NCBI GenBank assembly: GCA_014729375.1
Contig: WJKA01000112.1
Location: 1-5,654 of the forward strand
Length of the DNA stretch: 5,654 nucleotides
Reading direction: 5' to 3'
Origin: Chitinivibrionales bacterium
Lineage (GTDB): Bacteria; Fibrobacterota; Chitinivibrionia; Chitinivibrionales; WJKA01
The notes below the pieces were generated by a model. The model was not told the DNA's origin and did no database searches. It saw only the letters and a list, made by a program, of their open reading frames with translations. Shown in pieces: positions 1-5,654 of this stretch. The position numbers and the translations under genes are program-made. The number at the start of each line of letters is the position of its first letter. Position 1 is the first letter of the stretch.

Positions 1-1
1 C

Positions 2-1267
2 GGCGGCGGGGTAAATACGGGCAATGCACGCGCAGTCGGTGAGATTGTCAATCCCGACGGCACGTCGGCAGTACATATCCCGCTTGCGCTTCGCAGGGCC
101 GACGCTATCGCCGATACGAGCGTTCTTCCGGCAAAATCTCGCGATGCATCGTACGATCTTGTTACCGATGAAAACGGCAGGTTTCTGATTCCGGCTATCG
201 ATACCGGCGAGTATGTGCTCGAATTCACCAAAGGCGATTCCCTGGCCCTGCTGTGCCGTTTCACGATCGACCGGAGCGACGCCACCGCAGACCTCGGCCT
301 GCAGATGCTCAGAAAAACCTCGGTTTTAAGCGGGAAAATCGATTCTACGGTGCTGCGGGGAAATGAAACCATCGTAGCTTTTATCGAAGGTACCGACCGA
401 TTTGCCGCTGCAGATTCCACCGGCTCCTTTGTTTTGGATCACATTCCACAAGCCGACAGCATTGCAGTGCTGGTGCTCGCGAAAAACAACGCGGGCGTTT
501 TTGCCGCACGAATTATCGCATCAGTCGATTCCACTCCAACAGATATTTCCACGATACGGCTCAATTCCGGTTATGCCGCGGATACGCTGATAATCAGGGC
601 AATTCTCGATTCAAACGGCCTTCATGCGGTCGCCGCGACCGAGGTCTGTTCGCCTGATTCGCTTATGCGGTATGTTGATTCCATAACAATGCGCGGTCGG
701 GGGTTGGAAGAACTCCCGCCCCGAATCGGTGAGCTTGTCCAGCTTCGGTCGCTCAATCTCGACAGCAATATGTTGACCTCACTGCCCGATGAAATCGGGA
801 AGCTGCGTAATCTGATTTCGCTGATCGTAACGGAAAACCTTCTGTCAACAATGCCGACGTCGCTCTGGAATATTCCGGTGTTACGAAAAGTAAACATTCG
901 GGGAAATGCCATGTCAACGATTCCCGATGCAATTCAGTCGGCGGCAGGGCTTGAACATCTGAATGCAGGGTTCAATCCAGTCACAGCAATTCCCGTATCA
1001 TTGTGCAGTATCGCAACGCTCCGCGAGCTGAATGCCAACAATTGCGCCATAACACAGATTCCCGATTGTCTCGATCAGCTTCCGGTCCTGGCTACCCTGG
1101 AACTGCAGAACAACGAACTGGCGTCATTGCCGCAATCATTCTTTCAATTAAACAGAATAGGTCATATCGATATAAATAATAACCGGCTCTGCAGCCTCAC
1201 CGTTCTGCAGGAGGCATGGCTTGAGTCGAAAAGTCCGGGGTGGAAACAGACACAGACGTGTCCTTAG
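2..1267 (+). CDS. LRR surface protein with carboxypeptidase-regulatory-like domains, 5' partial
   Basis: The reading frame is open from base 2, so the gene begins upstream of the window; the GTG at 215 lies inside a conserved beta-strand and is not the start. 421 residues are visible. Residues 1-9 are Gly-rich (GGGVNTGNA), as found just after the lipobox Cys in many surface lipoproteins; the Cys itself is not visible. Residues about 10-90 form a carboxypeptidase-regulatory-like beta-sandwich, with the hallmark DENGRFLIPAIDTGEYVLEF at 56-75. A second, similar domain spans about 106-187 (ADSTGSFVLDHIP). A linker (RAILDSNGL) leads to seven full 23-residue leucine-rich repeats and a partial eighth from residue 225, ending in a cap with Trp and TQTCP. 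I infer a cell-surface binding or adhesion role; the ligand is unknown and no catalytic domain is seen. The stop is TAG at 1265. Domain calls are solid, lipoprotein status is inferred. Confidence 0.88.
   Translation, partial: GGGVNTGNARAVGEIVNPDGTSAVHIPLALRRADAIADTSVLPAKSRDASYDLVTDENGRFLIPAIDTGEYVLEFTKGDSLALLCRFTIDRSDATADLGLQMLRKTSVLSGKIDSTVLRGNETIVAFIEGTDRFAAADSTGSFVLDHIPQADSIAVLVLAKNNAGVFAARIIASVDSTPTDISTIRLNSGYAADTLIIRAILDSNGLHAVAATEVCSPDSLMRYVDSITMRGRGLEELPPRIGELVQLRSLNLDSNMLTSLPDEIGKLRNLISLIVTENLLSTMPTSLWNIPVLRKVNIRGNAMSTIPDAIQSAAGLEHLNAGFNPVTAIPVSLCSIATLRELNANNCAITQIPDCLDQLPVLATLELQNNELASLPQSFFQLNRIGHIDINNNRLCSLTVLQEAWLESKSPGWKQTQTCP
674..1225 (+). repeat. Array of 23-residue leucine-rich repeats (7 full + 1 partial)
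   Basis: Protein-level tandem repeat with an exact 69-base period and no indels: units begin at 674, 743, 812, 881, 950, 1019, 1088 and 1157. The consensus is LxxLxLxxNxLxxLPxxIxxLxx, the pattern typical of bacterial LRRs with the LP signature. Units 2 and 7 are closest to consensus (LRSLNLDSNMLTSLPDEIG; LATLELQNNELASLPQSF); units 3-6 are more diverged, with Ala or Cys at some core positions. The eighth unit loses the LP half and runs into the C-terminal cap. The DNA of the units is well diverged, so this is an old array rather than a recent expansion. Confidence 0.9.
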
Positions 1268-1297
1268 TCGCCGGGCGAGCACAATCGTTTCGCGATA

Positions 1298-1320
1298 CTC
1301 TGCCGGTGGGCAAGGCAGAG
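1298..1320 (+). other. Hairpin-forming inverted repeat in the gap between genes
   Basis: CTCTGCC (1298-1304) and GGCAGAG (1314-1320) are perfect reverse complements around a 9-base loop. It sits 31 bases after the stop of the LRR gene and 39 bases before the next ATG. No T-run follows (the next bases are GGGAATCG), so it is not a standard intrinsic terminator. It could stabilise the upstream mRNA 3' end or be chance. The rest of the 92-base gap holds no clear promoter. Confidence 0.35.
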
Positions 1321-1343
1321 GGGAATCGCAGCGGAAAGCATTC

Positions 1344-1353
1344 AGGAGAGGGG
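1344..1353 (+). promoter_or_regulatory. Ribosome binding site deciding the start at 1360
   Basis: The purine run AGGAGAGGGG precedes ATG 1360, with AGGAG 11 bases away and AGGGG 6 bases away. The frame is also open upstream to a GTG at 1240, but that start would overlap the LRR gene and bury the signal sequence behind 40 charged residues. The SD-like run and the hydrophobic N-terminus together fix the start at 1360. Confidence 0.75.
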
Positions 1354-1359
1354 AAACCA

Positions 1360-3174
1360 ATGAAATGCCTTCATATAGCATGCGCTGTCTGCATGCTTTT
1401 TTCAGCCTGTCATACTTTTATTTACGCAAGTACCCAGGAATTCCTCGGCGTGGTCGAGAGTGGCAGCGGAGCAGGCGCTAAAGTAAAGACCGTGACGGTA
1501 CTGTACGTGTCGCAGGAGGTATCGCCGGGAACGATCGAGCTGTTCGATCCCAACGAACAGTGCGTGTTTCAGATCAACGAGACATTCTGCACACGTGAGG
1601 CGTTTCTGCGCGCGGTCACTCCCGGAAAGAGGCTTTACTGCAGAGCAAATCGCCATGTCGGCCAGATATATGCGTTGTATACCACGCCGTTTTTCAAAGC
1701 AGAAGGCACTATAAAAAGCTTCAGCGGGACCACCCTGAAAATCACCCACAAGCCCTGCTACCGCATGTGTACGCCGCAGGAGGAAACGCAGACGGCGTCA
1801 ATCGATTCGGACATGATTATCCGGTATGAGGGTGCAGAGGTCCCGGCCGGTGAAGCCCTGGTTCCGGGCCGCCATGTCCGTGTGATCGCTCCACGAAAAC
1901 AGATTGTTCAGGCGATTCATCCCGACGCATGGGTACGCGGGCCTGATGAACTTGCGGCAACGTTTCGCAACATAAGCAACGAAATCATCCGTGCAAGTGA
2001 AGGGTTTTTCAGAACCTATCATGAAGCAGCCTACTATTTTGCATCGATTGGAATTGACGGATGCACCGATATGCTCCAGGCAGGGCAGAAAACATTCGAT
2101 GAACCCTTTTTTCTTATTGACGGCCAGTATGCGCCTGCGGGAGCCGCGTTGCGGACCGGCGAACGGATGCTTTTCTGTCCCGATGAAATTATCGGGCCTG
2201 AAAAAATATACAAAACGTTCGTTGTTCCCGGCGATGACGGCGTGATTGAGGGTGTTGTTACCGGAACCGGCAACGGAAACGTAACGCTCAAAGTAATTGA
2301 ATGCCCCACCGGATATGCCTCAGACTGTGTTGAAAACCAGACAACGGTCGATCTCGATTCCGACGCAGAGTATCATCTTAATGGAATCATCGGTTTCGGT
2401 TCTGATCAGACGCCTGATAATACGACGGCGTTCAGATACCTTCGCTTCACGGTCATTGAGCAGGAAAAAGGTCTCGGTGCAGGCATAGCTGAGATGCGGT
2501 TTATTCAGGATGGTGAGGAGTTCGGACCCGGCATGACGCTTTCGGGTGAATCGGACGCCGCTCTTGTGTTTGACGGCGCCACGAATGAAATTGTCAAGTG
2601 GTCTGAAGGCAGTTGGATGGTGCTTGACGCAGGCGACGGCGTGCAGACGGCCCCCACAGGGTTTAAAATCTATACCTCGGGAAGCGGCCGGGGCCTGCGC
2701 GCATTCAGGATCGAAGGAGCCAAAACAGGTAGTGACGGGCTTACCTGGGTAACACTGCTCGATTATCATGCCGGTGAGGGAAATATTATTCCGAAAAATG
2801 AATGGTTCGAAACAGGGATTGATTTGTCAAACGTTGACGCCAACCCGGTTACGATCGACAAAATAATAAAACCGGGAAGCTATGTGCGGGTGCTCCCCGC
2901 GTTGAGCAACGGCGCGGTGTTGGTGCGAAATAATAATGATTTACAATGGGATCCGGTGGATATTGCCGAACCGTCGTCACGCTATTCCCCGCGACGAAAA
3001 TCGTCTGACAGGCCGGATATGCGGCTCTACACACTCAGCGGAGAATACATCGGAAGATTACAGGATCGCAGGCATGATCGAACCTTTTCCGGCGCGTTTA
3101 TTATTGCCGGTGAAATCCGGGGGAAAACGGCGTACATACGACAGGTCGGCACTCGCATAGGAGGGCGAGAATGA
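1360..3174 (+). CDS. Exported multi-domain protein with nested discoidin-like (F5/8 type C) domain
   Basis: 604 residues. The N-terminus (MKCLHIACAVCMLFSAC...) is a signal sequence of about 23 residues; LFSAC could be a weak lipobox with Cys17 as the lipid site, or signal peptidase I may cut near IYA/S. No whole-protein family is recognised. By eye, residues about 28-346 hold four related beta-units (about 28-112, 114-191, 201-289 and 297-346, the last resuming at 496-523), loosely like small beta-barrel repeats of the DUF5666 style. The best-matching units share an acidic turn, Y/F-x-(I/L)-(N/D)-G, then AL-x-x-G and a V-x-V strand. Residues about 356-489 look like an F5/8 type C domain: FRYLRFTV, AEMRF, FDGATNE, SWMVLDAGDG, SDGLTWVTLL. 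Residues about 552-596 resemble a C-terminal sorting module (RLYTLSGEYIGRLQ). All nine mature cysteines fall between residues 68 and 323. No catalytic motif is seen; a glycan-binding role is inferred. It is translationally coupled to the next gene. Confidence 0.85.
   Translation: MKCLHIACAVCMLFSACHTFIYASTQEFLGVVESGSGAGAKVKTVTVLYVSQEVSPGTIELFDPNEQCVFQINETFCTREAFLRAVTPGKRLYCRANRHVGQIYALYTTPFFKAEGTIKSFSGTTLKITHKPCYRMCTPQEETQTASIDSDMIIRYEGAEVPAGEALVPGRHVRVIAPRKQIVQAIHPDAWVRGPDELAATFRNISNEIIRASEGFFRTYHEAAYYFASIGIDGCTDMLQAGQKTFDEPFFLIDGQYAPAGAALRTGERMLFCPDEIIGPEKIYKTFVVPGDDGVIEGVVTGTGNGNVTLKVIECPTGYASDCVENQTTVDLDSDAEYHLNGIIGFGSDQTPDNTTAFRYLRFTVIEQEKGLGAGIAEMRFIQDGEEFGPGMTLSGESDAALVFDGATNEIVKWSEGSWMVLDAGDGVQTAPTGFKIYTSGSGRGLRAFRIEGAKTGSDGLTWVTLLDYHAGEGNIIPKNEWFETGIDLSNVDANPVTIDKIIKPGSYVRVLPALSNGAVLVRNNNDLQWDPVDIAEPSSRYSPRRKSSDRPDMRLYTLSGEYIGRLQDRRHDRTFSGAFIIAGEIRGKTAYIRQVGTRIGGRE
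2425..2826 (+). other. Region encoding the F5/8 type C (discoidin/CBM32-like) domain
   Basis: Encodes residues about 356-489 of the preceding protein. Family hallmarks visible in order: an opening beta-strand with aromatic and basic residues (FRYLRFTV), a structural-change strand (IAEMRFIQDG), the FDG loop that often takes part in Ca2+ binding in this fold (FDGATNE), the SW-x-x-LD-x-G strand, an IYTSG strand, and SDGLTWVTLL, matching the usual 'S-x-DG-x-x-W-x-x-L' signature. Such domains bind galactose-type or other glycans at exposed loops; the ligand here cannot be predicted. The region contains no cysteine, unlike the units before it. Confidence 0.7.
3159..3173 (+). promoter_or_regulatory. 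Strong Shine-Dalgarno with ATGA start/stop overlap
   Basis: AGGAGGG (3159-3165) lies inside the last codons of the upstream gene, 5 bases before ATG 3171. The ATG shares four bases (ATGA, 3171-3174) with the upstream TGA stop. This is a standard arrangement for translational coupling, so the two products are expected to be made together from one mRNA. Confidence 0.9.
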
Positions 3175-5261
3175 AAACTTCACCGGTCATTTTGTTCTGT
3201 TGTGCACTGTATGGCGTTTCAGTCTGCGGACAGGCGCCGCTTGATAATCCGGTTGCCGCGTTTTATTCCGGTAATCAGGGCTATCCGGCCTGGACCGACC
3301 GGATCGCATGGGATAATATTATTGACATGTCGGTATACGCCGACGGCGACAATGATTTCGAAAAGTTTGAGCGTGCTCGCGACGAACTGGCCTCTCAAGG
3401 CGGCGGTGTGCTCTACTATCCCGGCGGCTCCTACGACTTCTCAGCCATGCCGGCCGACGGCCCGGATGGCCGCGGGTTGATGCTGAAGAGCGGTGTGGTA
3501 ATCCGCGGCGAAACGCCTTCGGGAGATGACCATGCCCGTGACGGAACACTTGCGCTTCCTACAAAATTCTCGTTTTCTTTTCAAAACAAAGGTGGCGGTC
3601 AGGTTCCCCGCGACTGGAATATCGTTGGCATTATGCCGTTGGAAGGCAAGCGTCTCAAGGATGTCGCCACCATTGGCATTGTCTGGGTCGAGTTGACCGG
3701 CGCAGCGATCTATTTCGGCCCCGATATCGAGTGGGGCGCAACCTGGGCCACGGCCGGAAGCTGGAAAAGTGGGAAAGTCAAACAGGCATGGGCCGGGAGA
3801 GTTCCCGACGGCACGCATCCCTGGGACCCGTTTTGCGGCGGCAGAAACACGTATATCGGAGTTGGCGACGGCCGGCTGGTGTTTGGATGCCTTCTGAAAG
3901 ACGCCGCAGTGCTTAACAACTGCGTGGACGAAGGTTTCGGAACGGATGGTTTCTATACGGCAAAATTCGGGCCGCGTATCGGCGTCTACGGTTCCCGCAT
4001 TTTCATAGCCAATAACGCCATTCCCCGCAGCAGCAGGAACTTCTTCTATCAACAGGCCACCTCTTCCGGCAGCACGAAAAAACTGCTTTTCGATTATGGC
4101 AAGAACTGCGGTATCGATGTGAACAAAGATCTGCTGGGAATGGTGCGGGAGGGCCTGCTTGCTGAGATGACACAAGGCTATTTTGAGCCCGGTGTGGCGG
4201 TCATCGACAACTTCGTATTCAATCACGGCCACAAGGGTTTCAATGTGGCCGGAGAATGGACGGTTATCAGGAACAACCGCAACGAACGGGCGTATCTGCA
4301 GGAGGCCGCGGATGTATACGGCATCGGCGTCGGCTGGGAATTGACGCTTGACGGGTATCTGGAGAGCGAGGCCGGCGGCAGCGGATCGAAATCCGACAAT
4401 CTTTCCCGCGGATTTGATCTCGGGGGCCGCGCACTGTGGATCGACAATAACTGGCTCAACAATACCGGCTCGAATCCGGGCAATGACGGCGAGGGAATCC
4501 TCTGTCAATCACATGGCGGCACGCAGTGGTACTCCTGGGCGGTGACCGGCAACACGCATGTACGGGGCGCCGGAGAAGGCGGCTATTTCGGCGGCTACGA
4601 TGTACAGCAGTACGGCAGCCTGATCGCCTGGAACACATTGCCCGGCTGGGTGGGCAGCACCAAGGCAGGGGCCAATATCGACGCCGCGTACGTTGACAAC
4701 CAGGCCGGCGGCGGCACGCGCGCCACCGGAACGGATGTGATCACATCATGCCCCTCGGGCACACCGAACGCGCCGGCGCTGGTTTCCGCAACCGCGGAAA
4801 ACGATCATGTAGTGATACGCTGGAAGGACCAATCAAATAACGAGGCGGGATTCAGGATCGACCGGACAATTGACAACGGCGACTGGACCGCCATTGCGTT
4901 TCGTCCGAGAAAAAGCGCGGGTTCTGAACATAATACGCAGGAATGGCACGACTACCTGGCGCCGGCAGAAAAGCTGCTCAGGTACCGAGTTGTAGCGGTC
5001 AATTGCGATAATAATGATGCGGGCGCATCAATTGCTGTCGGACCGGTGAACCTTGCAGGAGACGCAGTTTCGGTGGACGCTCCTCACGCTGTGCTTCTCC
5101 GTGGACGCCATGAAAAGCAGGCGTACCTGATCGATCTGCGGGGACGATGTATCGGTACTCTGCAGAACGCGAAGTGTACGCGCACCAATGCGGCCGGTGT
5201 GTATCTGATGGTTCCGCTAAAGGGCGCCGGTGAAAAAGTGATGTTATTTGCCGGTGAATGA
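3171..5261 (+). CDS. Secreted parallel beta-helix protein, pectate-lyase-3-like, with FnIII and C-terminal sorting tail
   Basis: 696 residues. A signal peptide covers about residues 1-20 (MKTSPVILFCCALYGVSVCG), with cleavage likely before QAP. Residues about 22-525 look like a right-handed parallel beta-helix of the pectate lyase superfamily. The entry motif is FERARDELASQGGGVLYYPG (residues 66-85), the classic 'GGG-V-Y-x-P-x-G-x-Y' start of Pectate_lyase_3-type proteins, followed by RGLMLKSGVVIRGE. Asn-rich coils follow (IFIANNAI, VAVIDNFVFN, ALWIDNNWLNNTG, WAVTGNTHVRG), typical of stacked helix rungs. Residues about 532-628 match an FnIII domain (IRWKDQSNNEAGFRIDR). Residues about 637-696 form a sorting-like tail (YLIDLRGRCIGTLQ, AAGVYLM). 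The likely role is an extracellular polysaccharide lyase or hydrolase, but no catalytic residues can be assigned and a non-enzymatic beta-helix is possible. It is coupled to the preceding gene by ATGA. G+C in its core is higher than in its neighbours. Confidence 0.88.
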   Translation: MKTSPVILFCCALYGVSVCGQAPLDNPVAAFYSGNQGYPAWTDRIAWDNIIDMSVYADGDNDFEKFERARDELASQGGGVLYYPGGSYDFSAMPADGPDGRGLMLKSGVVIRGETPSGDDHARDGTLALPTKFSFSFQNKGGGQVPRDWNIVGIMPLEGKRLKDVATIGIVWVELTGAAIYFGPDIEWGATWATAGSWKSGKVKQAWAGRVPDGTHPWDPFCGGRNTYIGVGDGRLVFGCLLKDAAVLNNCVDEGFGTDGFYTAKFGPRIGVYGSRIFIANNAIPRSSRNFFYQQATSSGSTKKLLFDYGKNCGIDVNKDLLGMVREGLLAEMTQGYFEPGVAVIDNFVFNHGHKGFNVAGEWTVIRNNRNERAYLQEAADVYGIGVGWELTLDGYLESEAGGSGSKSDNLSRGFDLGGRALWIDNNWLNNTGSNPGNDGEGILCQSHGGTQWYSWAVTGNTHVRGAGEGGYFGGYDVQQYGSLIAWNTLPGWVGSTKAGANIDAAYVDNQAGGGTRATGTDVITSCPSGTPNAPALVSATAENDHVVIRWKDQSNNEAGFRIDRTIDNGDWTAIAFRPRKSAGSEHNTQEWHDYLAPAEKLLRYRVVAVNCDNNDAGASIAVGPVNLAGDAVSVDAPHAVLLRGRHEKQAYLIDLRGRCIGTLQNAKCTRTNAAGVYLMVPLKGAGEKVMLFAGE
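4764..5054 (+). other. Region encoding the fibronectin type III domain
   Basis: Encodes residues about 532-628 of the beta-helix protein. Visible FnIII signs are a Pro-containing lead-in (PNAPALVSA), the VVIRWKD strand with its core Trp, the NNEAGFRIDR strand common in bacterial FnIII domains, and the LLRYRVVAVN strand with the usual Tyr. Here it serves as a spacer between the catalytic-type helix and the C-terminal tail. Confidence 0.7.
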
Positions 5262-5334
5262 TTACAGATATTTCAATGGGAATTTTTTTAAACAGAGCAA
5301 ATGGTTGCAAATAGAACAATACGGGAGGTTTGGT
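5262..5334 (+). other. AT-rich intergenic gap, no clear terminator
   Basis: 73 bases between the beta-helix gene and the next start. It contains a run of seven T at 5283-5289, but no GC-rich hairpin precedes it, so an intrinsic terminator is not supported. GCAAAT occurs twice, at 5297 and 5307, a spacing of 10 bases. No convincing -35/-10 pair is seen. Read-through from the upstream operon is plausible. Confidence 0.5.
5323..5328 (+). promoter_or_regulatory. Ribosome binding site for the gene starting at 5335
   Basis: GGGAGG ends 6 bases before ATG 5335, ideal spacing. It supports the start at 5335 over a TTG at 5330 in another frame, which would give only a 69-residue product without family resemblance. 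Confidence 0.8.
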
Positions 5335-5654
5335 ATGGATTATAAGTGCCGGTTTCGTTTTCATTCTGTTTTTGTCGGCGGTAGTATGCTTATGTCGATT
5401 TTTTGCGGCAGTGTGGCTGCACAGGAGGTCCACCCGCGGCTTTTTGCGACCGGATCACGACTCGATCAAATTAAAACGGCCATTTCAGTATCCGGTTCAT
5501 CGCAGAAACAGGCTTTTGATTTGCTTAAAGCAAAAGTAGATCAGAATGATATCAATGAATTCGGCGCAACTGCAGGCAATTGGAATTATGCACGATCATA
5601 TCTGGCGACGTCCCAAGCTCTGATACATTTACTTACCGGAGAACAGTCATATGC
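5335..5654 (+). CDS. Exported heparinase II/III- or alginate-lyase-like protein, 3' partial
   Basis: 106 codons are visible and the frame stays open to the window end. Residues 1-29 are a signal peptide: basic start (MDYKCRFRFH), hydrophobic core, and likely cleavage after SVAA before QEVHPR. The mature start HPRLFATGSRLDQIKTAI is the typical opening of polysaccharide lyases with an N-terminal alpha/alpha-toroid domain (heparinase II/III-like, PL15/PL17 and relatives), in which 'HPRLF' is followed by a helix and an xLK/IK motif. The segment YARSYLATSQALIHLLTGEQ fits the later helix ending in the 'LLTG-x-x-x-Y' motif of the same fold. The catalytic residues would lie downstream, so enzyme type and substrate are unknown. 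It probably acts in the periplasm or outside the cell on a uronic-acid-containing glycan. Family call moderate, coding call strong. Confidence 0.8.
   Translation, partial: MDYKCRFRFHSVFVGGSMLMSIFCGSVAAQEVHPRLFATGSRLDQIKTAISVSGSSQKQAFDLLKAKVDQNDINEFGATAGNWNYARSYLATSQALIHLLTGEQSY

Noticed and set aside
215..217. GTG 215 as the start of the LRR gene
   Set aside because: It is a Val inside the conserved GEYVLEF strand, and the frame is open with matching domain sequence back to base 2.
674..1225. The periodic region as a CRISPR or DNA-level satellite array
   Set aside because: The 69-base period is protein-coding LRR; the units are not similar at DNA level and there are no spacers.
1240..1359. 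Upstream GTG extension of the 604-residue protein
   Set aside because: It would overlap the LRR gene, adds 40 charged residues ahead of the signal sequence, and lacks the SD that precedes ATG 1360.
2320..2769. A 149-codon minus-strand frame in the discoidin gene
   Set aside because: No family resemblance in its translation, and the sense frame carries the F5/8 type C motifs over the same bases.
3441..4508. A 355-codon open frame on the minus strand inside the beta-helix gene
   Set aside because: It is in exact register with the sense codons, so it stays open only because the sense gene uses no TCA, TTA or CTA codons between S91 and S447. It begins with TTG, has no SD or recognisable domain, and the sense strand shows clear family motifs.
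5283..5289. Seven-T run as an intrinsic terminator after the beta-helix gene
   Set aside because: No GC-rich inverted repeat lies just upstream, so the terminator structure is missing.
5330..5539. A 69-codon frame with a TTG start over the last gene
   Set aside because: It overlaps the frame at 5335, which has the correctly spaced SD, a signal peptide and the HPRLF motif; the 69-residue translation shows no domain.

Overview
The window carries four protein-coding genes, all on the + strand and close together. None is a housekeeping gene. All four look exported: three have an N-terminal signal sequence, and the fourth, cut by the window start, looks like the body of a surface lipoprotein. No tRNA, rRNA, transposase, integrase or CRISPR array is visible.

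The likely host is a member of the Fibrobacterota/Chitinivibrionia or a nearby Gram-negative phylum. Three things suggest this: a Gly-rich lipoprotein start followed by a carboxypeptidase-regulatory-like domain and 23-residue leucine-rich repeats with a terminal Trp/Gln/Cys cap; C-terminal tails of the 'LxGxxIGxLQ' kind that resemble secretion/sorting domains; and polysaccharide-lyase-like enzymes with add-on binding modules. The assignment rests on recalled family style, not on a marker gene, so it is moderate at best.

Layout. 2-1267: 3' part of an LRR surface protein (5' end outside the window). 1268-1359: a 92-base gap with a 7-bp hairpin without a T-run, then a Shine-Dalgarno. 1360-3174: a 604-residue exported protein built from about four related beta-units, with a discoidin-like (F5/8 type C) domain apparently nested in the last one. 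3171-5261: a 696-residue right-handed parallel beta-helix protein of the pectate-lyase-3 type, with an FnIII domain and a C-terminal sorting-like tail; it overlaps the previous gene by ATGA. 5262-5334: an AT-rich gap with no convincing terminator. 5335-5654: the start of an exported protein that looks like the N-terminal helical domain of a heparinase II/III or alginate-lyase-like enzyme, cut by the window end.

How they may work together: the beta-helix protein and the heparinase-like protein are candidate polysaccharide lyases, and the discoidin-containing protein is a candidate glycan-binding partner translated in coupling with the beta-helix enzyme. The simplest reading is a small extracellular polysaccharide-degradation locus, probably for a uronic-acid-containing glycan. 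The substrate cannot be read from the sequence. The LRR lipoprotein may be a separate surface-adhesion gene that merely sits upstream.
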